This document shows, one piece after another, positions 1-8,758 of a stretch of 46,040 bases of DNA (position 1 is its first letter; every line of letters starts with the position of its first letter). Source of the stretch: Phaeoceros laevis (taxonomy: Eukaryota; Anthocerotophyta; Anthocerotopsida; Notothyladales). The notes beneath the pieces were generated by a model. The model had not been told where the DNA came from. It ran no database searches and saw nothing but the letters and a program-made list of their open reading frames with translations. The DNA lies in the NCBI GenBank assembly GCA_049999765.1, contig JBNGIQ010009434.1, forward strand, positions 25,475-71,514, given 5' to 3'. Position numbers and translations under genes: made by a program.

Positions 1-56
1 CACACACCACAGCACATAAAACAAGCTTCACACATCAGCCCGACTACTTTATGTAC

Positions 57-579
57 CTCATCGGCTGCTCGCCAGGGTTCAAAGTTTCTTGTAGCTCCGG
101 TCTCCATTACATAGTCACTGTTTTGAGGATCTGTCTTCATTGTCAGCTCTGCCGAGCACCGACTGCACTTGAAATAGAACCTAAAAATTTGAATCCCGAG
201 ATAGGTCTGCAAAAAGTGCAAACGTCGTCAAAGCACGGGAAGCAGAAAAACTAAACACAAGGAATCCAGCTCAGGAACTATGAATGAGCTATATATCTCG
301 AAGACCTTATCTTGCAACAGGGCTATCAGAAGCAGCAGACTGACCTCGCCGACAACGTCTTCCTTGCGAGAATTGAATTTGGTCCCCTTGTAGATGTAGT
401 TGCCGCATGTGTTGCACCTGATGCTCATCGGNNNNNNNNNNNNNNNNNNNNNNNNNNNNNNNNNNNNNNNNNNNNNNNNNNNNNNNNNNNNNNNNNNNNN
501 NNNNNNNNNNNNNNNNNNNNNNNNNNNNNNNGTCGAAGTCTGGGGGGTAATACTTGTTCAAAACCTTCCGTTCTCCCAT
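57..579 (-). CDS. YJU2: Splicing factor YJU2 (CCDC94/CWC16 family), 5' part, open at window edge
   Basis: YJU2 is a nuclear spliceosome factor that joins with the NineTeen complex and promotes the first catalytic step. The ATG at 579 opens with [16 protein letters not shown], the family's invariant N-terminus. The reading then enters the N gap (432-531) and resumes with [20 protein letters not shown] followed by RKEDVVGE, which carries the first CxxC of the zinc-binding domain. A GT donor follows 345, and an exon at 206-57 ([17 protein letters not shown], then the TDPQNSDYV motif and ATRNFEPW) follows a GCAG acceptor and ends at a GT donor at 56-55. The rest lies left of the window. About 22 residues (PSK to MMLP region) fall in the gap. 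The two sides are in different frames across exactly 100 Ns, so the gap length is nominal. Confidence 0.93.
432..531. other. Assembly gap (100 N) inside YJU2 exon 1
   Basis: A run of exactly 100 N. Homologues need about 66-69 nt here to join PPDFD to MSIRC, so either the true gap is shorter or it also hides an intron. Confidence 0.98.
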
Positions 580-889
580 CTTGGCCCGCTGCTGTCAATC
601 CTTCAATCGCCTCCAGCACCGGGAAAAATCCTAGTCCAGAACAATGACAACAACTGGTACGAGGTGAAGGCGAACGACCAAACTACTAGAGGACCACCAA
701 GCAATGTCTTCTCATCTCTTCCCCGACGCAGAACTTGAGCTCCCCTCGCTTCGGCTAGCAGGTCGAGGGTGACTTGACCTAGGCTCTGAAGTTTTCAAAC
801 TTTTTAGTAACGCAAACGAAGAAAACCTTCAAAACTGAGATAGTCTACCCCGCTGGCATTTCACTCCATGAATCAGCTCAAGTGTGTTC

Positions 890-926
890 CTCAAGGCAAC
901 TCCGGACTGGCTGGAGTTGCCTTGAG
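890..926. repeat. Perfect 14-bp inverted repeat (hairpin)
   Basis: Arms 890-903 (CTCAAGGCAACTCC) and 913-926 are exact reverse complements, separated by a 9-nt loop (904-912). The hairpin directly adjoins a second, longer imperfect inverted repeat. Confidence 0.85.
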
Positions 927-927
927 C

Positions 928-1052
928 CGTTCCAACTTCGATCCGAGAGACCAGTTACGCACTACCCCATTTGGTGACATGTACCGAACTCTAGCGTATG
1001 TTGCCAAATGGGGAGAGCGGTTCAGGCTTCGCGGTGCGAGGTTGGGTACAAG
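928..1052. repeat. Imperfect ~60-bp-arm inverted repeat (foldback)
   Basis: The core arms CCCCATTTGG (965-974) and its reverse complement (1004-1013) are perfect. Outward, 932-964 matches the reverse complement of about 1014-1048 at roughly two thirds of positions, far above chance. The apex is around 985-995. It could be a small foldback transposon or a hairpin-RNA precursor. No target-site duplication was identified. Confidence 0.6.
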
Positions 1053-2824
1053 TCTCGTTTGAATTTTCTGAGACACTCTTGTGCGAGGGAGGACCGCCGG
1101 GTGTGATAAACACACCACGGTTGCTAATGCCTCAATAGACATACTGGTGGTGGAGAAATTGTTACCACGGAGACCTTTAATTCATGCAGAGCATCAGCTA
1201 GGGTTTTTTGATTTGGCAGGAAATCAGCAGGTGGAACACTTAGGTGCTGTTTGATTACCTTCGACTTTGTGCAAGCAAGGCAACTGCTCCAGAAGGGGCC
1301 TATGCTTATGTATGCTGCAGCCTTGCAACGCTGAGCTCATGAATGGGTGCTGGCACCTCCCTGTGGAGACCTTGATGCACTGTGCTAGCAGGCTGTTCAG
1401 GCCTCTCTACATTGTGACTACCCAGAACACCCTCGTTTCGACAGAATATAGAGTGTCAGTGAACCGGAGCGCACACACTTTCATGCTCGCAGTGCTCTTG
1501 GTGCCTAGGATGTGTTCGGATGCAGAACATGCATGCAGAAAGCAGAAGCTTCAGGAGCTAGTCGCAGTGCAAGTGGGGACATGCCAGTCCATGAGTGCAA
1601 GATGTCCTTGCCTCTGTTTCTGGTATGCAAGACACGACAGTCTACATGATCCCAGGCACGTGAGGTACCCTGTTTTGTTGTCCTGAACGCATGCAACTTG
1701 CTTACTGCGCAATTTTTTATATGCATGAAAGGGGTGGTGTATTTGCTGGAGGGTTAGCAGGTGAGGGACTGACATGCTGGCCCTCCAGAAATGTACGTGA
1801 GTTTGCCAAATCATTACCGATAAAAGCCAACAAGGGCTCTAGCAATGTAGCAAGTATACAACACGGCAATAGGCATGATTCTATGTTTTGTTACATTTGT
1901 GTGTCGGGTTGGAAAGCTTGAGTCTACAACAGAGCAAGCAGTTGTGGCTGTCGGCAGCTGCCTGGTGAATCATAATACACTACTCAACGGGGAAGGATTC
2001 TACAGGAAGGTTGCATAGTCTGACAAGTTCTCCGACAACTGGTGTGAGCGATGACCGATGCCTGCACTGCCTGCTTGACAGAAGCCTGCAGTGCTGCACT
2101 GTTGCGTGAAACAAACAGCCTGCCCGGTTTGGTAACTTTGGTTCACACATCTGCTGTGGGGGGGATGGATGGATAGCATTATCTCCAAGGTAATAGCTAG
2201 CTTGTCAGCGAGCAGAAGAGGGATGATGGACGTACTACTGAACCAGAAGGAAGATGCCTAGTAGGGGCATGCTGCGGAACGTTGTAGCATCGTACAGTAA
2301 GGTCTGCATTGGAAAATATGCATGGGCCACGTGCTCATACAAAGTCCAAGCAATGAAAATGCCCAATGTCTAGGTGGCCTAGTAGTCAGCCTCCATTCAA
2401 AGATTCAGTTGCATTTTCTATGACATTCTCAGAAAAAAGTGCATATGTACAACACACGCCTCCGTTACACGCAAGTAGCCCACGTACAGGCCCAGCTAAG
2501 GCAGGCAGGCAGCACTGGCAATTTATCTTACTCGGTGGCGTGAGGGCAAAGTGAAGAATTTTATAAGCTCGAAGAAATAAAAGGTAATGGAGGGCCAACG
2601 TACCAAGTGCCTACACCTGCCCCCAGCTCAAAACTCAAAAAGCAAGGTGTGCAGGGCCAGAAGGGCAAAGTACGGTCGTCAACGGAAGACAAGCGACGGA
2701 GACTGTTAGATTAAACGGGACGGGGTGGTCGGTAGCGTGATTGTCATGATTGCTGCCAGTGGAGCCCAGCGTGCTTATCACGTCTGGGCTCCCCCGGCGG
2801 ACCCTGTCCGGCTGTCTCCCGGGA

Positions 2825-2831
2825 TATAAAA
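2825..2831 (+). promoter_or_regulatory. TATA-box-like TATAAAA upstream of SLX9
   Basis: TATAAAA lies 205 bp upstream of the SLX9 start codon, in a CG-rich stretch, in the right orientation for that gene. Confidence 0.45.
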
Positions 2832-3035
2832 ACCCCTCAGAGCCTCATTTTGCTGGTTCTGCTGCCCTGCTTTCTGGGCGCCCCCGCGCGTCCTCCGTGC
2901 CGGCGATAGAGTTCGCTGGCGGAGGCGGATCGCTGCGTCCGATGCGAATTGCGGCTGATTTCAGGAGTGGAGTGGTGATTTGAGCCTGTCGAAGCATCCG
3001 GTGGCCGCGTTGTGGCTGGAGGACCTCGAGGCGTC

Positions 3036-3968
3036 ATGGATTGGCAACCGATGGAGGATGGAGGAGGGGAAGAGAGGTCTGGAGGCGCTGTTGCTAGTGG
3101 GGGCGCGAGAGTGAAGAGGAAGATGGCCAAGCAGCTGAGGTTTCTCACAAGTGAGTGCATGGCTCGGAGCAGGCATAGGACTAGCTTGTTTGTTGGCGTC
3201 TTTCTGAAACAATGCCAGGGGTTCTTGCGCCGTGGCGAGCTGAGCTGAGCTGATTTTGTTGTTCCGTGCTGGTTCCCAGAGTTGCAGAAGACGCAACAGG
3301 TTCTATCCGCCAAGAAGACCATCGGAAAGGTGTCTGTCCAGTCCTTGCTAGAATGACTAGCCTCTGCGAACGGCCTTTCTGTGCTGCAATGACAAGGGAA
3401 ATGTCGTAGTGGATGCCATTGACATCGGACGACGTTTTTGTATGCCAGAAGAAAAGGAAGAGGAGTCGGGACACGTCGGGAAGGACGTTCAACAACCTGT
3501 CGTCCCTAGCGGAGTTTCTACCTACCTTCGGAGAGAAGGATGATGCCCCGGTCAAGCGGAAAGCCAAAGTCTTGCGGAGTAAAGCCCGGAGGGACATTGT
3601 GTAAGTGTTCGCCTGTTGTTCATTGCCCAGCAGGCTTCCGATACATGTAGACTTCCTTTCTTGTCAGCTAAGTAGCAGCTGTGTCCGTTCACCTTACTTT
3701 TGCTAGGGCCCTGACCTGTTTTGTCAAACGTTCATTATGCAGTCTCGACGAGACCAAGCAGCTGGCAGCAGTCTTGTCACATCCAACCTTCAAGTCGAAT
3801 CCCTTCTCGGCTATCCAGCAGCATCTGACAAATACCCTACCACCTGTAGATCAAACCGCTTCTGAGAAAAAGCAAAAGAAAGACGGGGTTTCTTCCTCCA
3901 AGAAGAAAAAGGGTAAGAAGCTAGCTAAAAGTGTGGGTGAAGCTCACCTTTCAATGGATGTAGAATAG
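3036..3968 (+). CDS. SLX9: Ribosome biogenesis protein SLX9-like
   Basis: SLX9 family proteins act in the nucleolus in 18S rRNA processing and 40S subunit maturation and export. Four exons (3036-3150, 3280-3329, 3449-3600, 3743-3968) join cleanly through GT-AG introns of 119-142 nt to give 180 aa, the usual plant length. Recognisable parts are the basic N-terminus, QQVLSAKKTIGKKKRKRS (about 48-65), LSSLAEFLPTF, the KQLAAVLSHPTFKSNPFSAI signature with QQHLTNTLPP after it, and a lysine-rich nuclear/nucleolar tail (KKKKGKK) ending SMDVE. ATG 3036 is the first in-frame ATG; a GTG eight codons upstream is unlikely to be used. A TATA-like box is at 2825. The gene converges with EXO1. Confidence 0.88.
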
Positions 3969-4961
3969 ACTGCCTTTTTCCAGGACGATAGCTTCTATGT
4001 AGGACTAGATTAGTTTTTGAAGAGTACGCTCTCTCAAATCAACTCAGGCCGCTACTTGTTGAGGTCAGCCCATCGGCAGAGTTGTTGCTGTGCAATGTTG
4101 CAGTTGCACTGCATTCTTGCCATCCTACAAAGGGCAGAAAACTTGGGGAAGGCTAGAGAAAGAGGCCTGAATTTGGCCTCTTCAACTTTTCACCTCTTCT
4201 CAAAAGCTGTGAAAGTTACAGATGCCACCATTCGAACATGTAAGTCTTTAAGCTCCCTTCGGCTGTCTCTGTAGTCCTTCCTCCTGCTGCATGATAAATA
4301 ACCAAGGAAGCAAGGCCTTAGTCCCATTCATTGGGATCTGAATCCCGCCGTGTAGCTGCTCCGGCTACCACAACGCGTGGTTGGAAGCCAACGCTGCGAG
4401 GAGGCTTAAACGAAGTAGCAGCGTGAGCAAATACAGAAAAATCGCTGTTCGCAAGACTTGCATCATTCTCCCTGCACACGAACCAACAATGTCAAAAGGG
4501 CAAACAACTAGCTCCATAGGTTGCATTTCTCATGCCTGCAGTTATGCTGTCCATTCTCCGTCTGCACGTTCCATTGGGTGGATTACCAGTGGCTCATCAG
4601 GAGCCGACTCTGCTACATACCTTGTGCGGGGCACTTTGTGGATAGAGTTTCCTAGGGGCCGAAGACCACTCGGTCTGGCGCCACCAGCAGAGCGCCTGAA
4701 TGGGGTGATAGTGGAAACAAATCTTTCGATGGACTGTTCTGCCAGGCTTGCATAGTGTTCCACATGAGAGATGTTTGTGGAAAACGTCCTTTTAGATGTC
4801 TCGTCACCAAGCAATGCACTGCTGAATACAGGAATATGTTTTCCTGTGTGACATTGCGATCCATCTGACCATGCTTAGTTGAACATTCTGCATATGGCTA
4901 CTACACTACTGCTATGGCCACCTAGAGGATACTGACGGCAATACTTTTGAGGGAAACAGAG
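3969..4961. other. Convergent 3' region between SLX9 and EXO1
   Basis: No gene seen. It probably holds the 3' UTRs of both genes. ORFs of 85-124 codons here have no family signature. Confidence 0.55.
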
Positions 4962-7945
4962 TCATGAAGAGGTGATGGGTTCTAGAAAGTTGAAGTAAAG
5001 ACCATTGTTAGAATCACAGGGCTTACCGTCGCTATGAACACCAATAACGAGCGTTTAGACAGACTAGGAAAGACAATGAACAAAAGTTTAGGTCCGGGTG
5101 CCTTACTTTTGACAGCAGCAAGAGCATCTTCAGTCTTTGAATCTCCTCTATCAACTTTTGATGCTTCATTGGGCTCCTGCATACCACATCAGCACAGCAT
5201 TCATCCATAAAGACGGTGTAGCTCTTTAGTAAGAACTACAGTGAAGACTTGAAAAGTACACCTGTGCACACGGAAAAGTAGTAACCTGTAGTTGCTGCAT
5301 CGGATCCTTCTCTTTGTCAATTTCGTTATCCCAGTTGAGGTCATCAACTGCGAAAGTATCTTCGGCATCAACGTATTCAGTTGCCTGTCGTGAAAAATAT
5401 GCGCTTCTCTTCATCGGAAGGGCCTTAAGGTCCAGCCTTTGTTTGTTGAAATCAAAACCACCATCACTTCGACAAGATGATGTGGATGATTGTGCCTTTG
5501 AGACTCCATAAGAATCTAGGGTGGAAGATCGCTTGGTATTTGTGCTTTGGGCGGCTAGTTCATTCATCCCTTGCTCTTTTATGCCAGCAAGCAAAAGCAC
5601 AGGAGTGTCAGCATGAAAACCATGCCGATAGAACTAAATATGTCGAATAGATGGAAGTGGCAACATGTGGGCATTATCAGGGAAAGCATCACAATAATCC
5701 CAAATGACAACGCAGATACGTACCTGCTTGTCTGAACTGATCCATGCAAGAGTACGATTCCTGCATACACAGGAAACATATCTACTTATTCATGAACAGA
5801 AATCCAGGATAAACGTTCTGCTGTTCCAAACACTTGAGAACTTACAACATGAGGTTCGCCTAGATCCAGTTCATCAGTAAAACTAACTGACTGAGATGCT
5901 GGCGACAGATGTGGAAAACATGGCCCCACAACTCCATCCAATTCATCAGTAGGAAAAGAAGGCAGGTTCTTCAGCTGATCTTCAAGTGACCTCTTTTGCT
6001 TTGCTGCCCGGAGGCAAGGTTACGGAATCACCAGAGCTCAGAATAAAAGCGAAGTTGGTCAACATATTCAGTAAGAAGCAACTGCAAGGTAAAGTACAAA
6101 AAGGATACAAAAGTAGTTGGTGAGGAGATTCGTTTGCTGTTGAGGTTCCATCTTGACTTTAGTCAATGTTTGCCAACCTGGATTGCCTTCTTGCTGCAAC
6201 AAGCAGTCAGCCAATGAATATTGGGAACAGAATATCCACCTCTGCAAATAAATGCTCAGAATTACTAACCTTGAATGGCTGCTTCGAATCCGGGTCGATA
6301 TCACCTTTAGCTATTGACCTTGCTAATGTAGCTGAAATGAATGTTTTTTGTTGTCAAGTTATGCAGTGCTAGAATCGTGGAGTCAAACACGAAAAGGAAA
6401 TGGAAGTACAAGATGTAGAGAAGGATATGGTCCAACAAAATCCAAATCAAGCACAACATCCTTGGGCACTTCTCGGAGATGCACAATCTCCTCTGCAATT
6501 GGATCAAAAACTCTCTGGTGATTGAATGTCAAAATGGCTTTCCCGAATTGTTCCTCATAATTATTAGGAACCTGGACCCCAGTGAGTCGCATATGACTAA
6601 TAACCTGGAAGAAGAGAGCCTCACTGTCAGCTAGAGTAAATTTACCATACAAAGCAAAAACCGGTGAGGGCAACAAAGTCTAAGACTGATCTGAAAGAGA
6701 GAGCCCTGCACCTTTTTGTAGGTTTTCATCCGTTTAATTAATCCATGAGCACGTTTTACTCCCAGCCCTGGTAGAGACGGGAGATAGTCACAACCGCTCA
6801 TGATGCACATTTCTAGGACCATTTGTCTTGTAAAGTTCGTGAAATCAAGGTCCTTGTTTCTCACTAGGTCACAATACTGAAACTCTACTCCATGTCCATC
6901 TTTATCCATCTTAAACAAGACCTGTTGCTCGCAGAGCCAACAAGACAACTAGCAGTTTAGAGGCTCAGCACCAAATGGGCTATGCATCATAGAGAAATGC
7001 AAAACTTCATTGCACAATCTTACCCGTGGACAGCCGTATGCTACCATGTCTGAATCCTCTGTGATGACAACATGAACATGCTCATGCAAGGCAAGAAAGG
7101 CCAACTGAGCATCAGCTTCATATGGAGCTACGATATACTGGACATTATTCCGCCTTAGAACCTGGATGGTCAGAGACGAGCAAAATTAGTGACCCAGCAC
7201 AGTGACAGGATTGCGCAGTGAAGCTTTGGGTTCTACCTTAATCAGTGCAAACGCAAGCGACGGTGTGATGTCTACAGCTTTCTTGTAACATAAATCTGCA
7301 GCCCCATGGTTCCCGTTCCTTTCATGTTCAAGAGCTCGTTCCAAGTTCTCCTTCCTGGACCTAATGAAAGATAGCACCAACAAACAATCACAACATAGGG
7401 ACCAGTGAGATTCTGGCTGCACCAATGCGAACCATTCCCAGGCTTCATCCAGAACTGCAGCTGGAGACAGTCCTACCAACAATGTCATGAACACATCTGC
7501 CTGTTACCTAAATCGCTTAGCTTCTTGATCAGCTTTCATTGGAAGTATCCCACCGTCAAAGACTAAAAGTGGCTCCACTCCACAATGGCGCAATAAGTTC
7601 ACCCTTCTCATGCAATAGTCTATGAAACTGCAAAGACTCAAGGGCAGGTCAGATGCGACACATATGTATACATGTGTCTCAGGCACTCCAGCAGCCAGCA
7701 ACGCTGTAGAAACTTAGCAAAGAGTCAAATGAAAAACAACGTTTGCATCCAACAACGAAAAGCACTACAGGAGGAGTCATTTACGTATTCGTCGGACGGC
7801 CTTCACAAACTTCCTTGCTACAGTTGAAAGCTGCCTTATGCATCCATGAGTAAGTGTCAATTGCTGCTTTTTTTCCAGAATATTCCCGGACATGCACTGG
7901 AGTTGAGATAGACTGCAACTTAGGAAGAAGATTTGAAATTCCCAT
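4962..7945 (-). CDS. EXO1: Exonuclease 1 (XPG/FEN1-family 5' nuclease)
   Basis: EXO1 is a nuclear 5'-3' exonuclease and flap endonuclease used in mismatch repair, end resection and replication. Thirteen exons: 7785-7945, 7508-7627, 7237-7360, 7024-7161, 6712-6921, 6429-6604, 6270-6342, 6109-6241, 5846-6003, 5724-5760, 5286-5575, 5107-5176 and probably 4962-4981 (569 aa). The start [10 protein letters not shown] must be native, since the N-terminus enters the active site. Catalytic acids fall at the human positions: D30 (AAIDTYSW), D78 (VFDGG), E150 and D152 (YEADAQ), D171 and D173 (ITEDSDM), then D226 ([11 protein letters not shown], helix-hairpin-helix). The block NLLTNYF matches the conserved plant C-terminal motif. 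Introns 6343-6428 (AT-AC) and 6004-6108 (GT-AG) have U12-type signals. The last two exons are weakly supported. The gene is head-to-head with SNM1. Confidence 0.92.
6004..6108 (-). other. U12-type GT-AG intron in EXO1
   Basis: The minus-strand donor is GTATCCTTTT, a perfect match to the U12 5' site. TTCCGTAAC (8 of 9 to the U12 branch consensus) lies 15 nt before the GGGCAG acceptor. It joins NLLTNYF to an open exon starting [12 protein letters not shown]. Confidence 0.85.
6343..6428 (-). other. U12-type AT-AC intron in EXO1
   Basis: On the minus strand the 86-nt intron begins ATATCCTTCT and ends AAAAAAC. A branch-site-like TAACTTGAC (7 of 9 to TTCCTTRAC) ends 10 nt before the 3' site. Splicing here gives [20 protein letters not shown]; the spacing from GP to the DP of GDIDP equals that of plant EXO1 homologues. 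A GT-AG alternative (donor at TTTTC/GTGTTT, acceptor TTTCAG) keeps the frame but inserts about 10 extra residues. Confidence 0.82.
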
Positions 7946-8758
7946 TGTTCCTCCAACCGAAGAGCTCTGCTACGGCCAGTAAATCATCTCCAAGATAACA
8001 AAATCAGGTGCACATCCATCGTCAAGACCTGAAGCCTATAGCAACGAGGTCTTTCGTGTCCCTCGTCAGCCACAGTAGCTCCGCAGTTCCCATGCTAGGC
8101 TAAACAGCCTCCTCAAAGCAAGATTGGGATCCAGACTTAGCCTACTTGCTGGAACTAATACTTAAGCTGCTTCACGGCTATCGCTGCATCCCCGTCCTTG
8201 GTACATTGCGCCCCAATTGCGAAAACGATCACAGCTGACCACAATGTGGGCCCCTCAAACTTCACCATCGCGCTCAAAGACCTGCATTGTGCCATGTAGC
8301 TTACCAGACCAGACCTGACTTCGCCTCCTTCCAGCTACAGCCAGTACTGCTCCCTGTAAGACCGCATCACAGGCCCACCCGTCAAGACCTGCCAAAGGGA
8401 AGCAAACAGGACCAGTCTCAGAGCGCACGCTCAGGCCCTTACCAAGATCAAACGTCGGAAGTGTACCCTTGAATTGCAGTTCGGACTTGAATTGCCAGAC
8501 AAGCCGAGCTTTAGATGCGACGAATCGGAGTTACGCGCACACATTTCAATTTGAAAATGGCTCCTCTCAATTCGCAATCACTGGTAGACTACCGTAGAGT
8601 GACTGGACTCTGATTCGACCAGTAAAAAAGTCGACCACATGGAAATTCAACTCCGCGGCGGGAAGTCGGCACCTCGGCGCTTCGAAGATGAAGCATGGTG
8701 GCAAGGACTTTGCTGAGGAGGGTTGATCCTTCTGGGGTCTGAAGGATGCTAAGCTTGG
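7946..8758. promoter_or_regulatory. Shared divergent promoter region of EXO1 and SNM1
   Basis: These 813 bp separate the two start codons and hold no gene. A TGGGCC at 8247-8252 and a GGCCCA at 8372-8377 resemble plant site II elements, and GGCGGGAA at 8657-8664 is E2F-like (one base off consensus). These motifs are common in S-phase genes, but such short matches can occur by chance. Confidence 0.5.

Larger units (their letters stand above)
580..2820. other. Intergenic region between divergent YJU2 and SLX9
   Basis: No recognisable gene on either strand. ORFs up to about 139 codons occur but show no family motif. It must contain the YJU2 promoter next to 580 and holds the hairpins at 890-1055 reported separately. 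Confidence 0.6.

Noticed and set aside
4321-4390. tRNA-like segment with GAATCCCGCC
   Set aside because: No matching acceptor stem, D-arm or anticodon arm could be folded around it.
6332-6395. GT-AG reading of the EXO1 intron (donor after CCTTTTC, acceptor TTTCAG)
   Set aside because: It keeps the frame but inserts about ten hydrophobic/proline residues absent from homologues; the AT-AC model fits both homology spacing and splice signals. Kept as a stated alternative.
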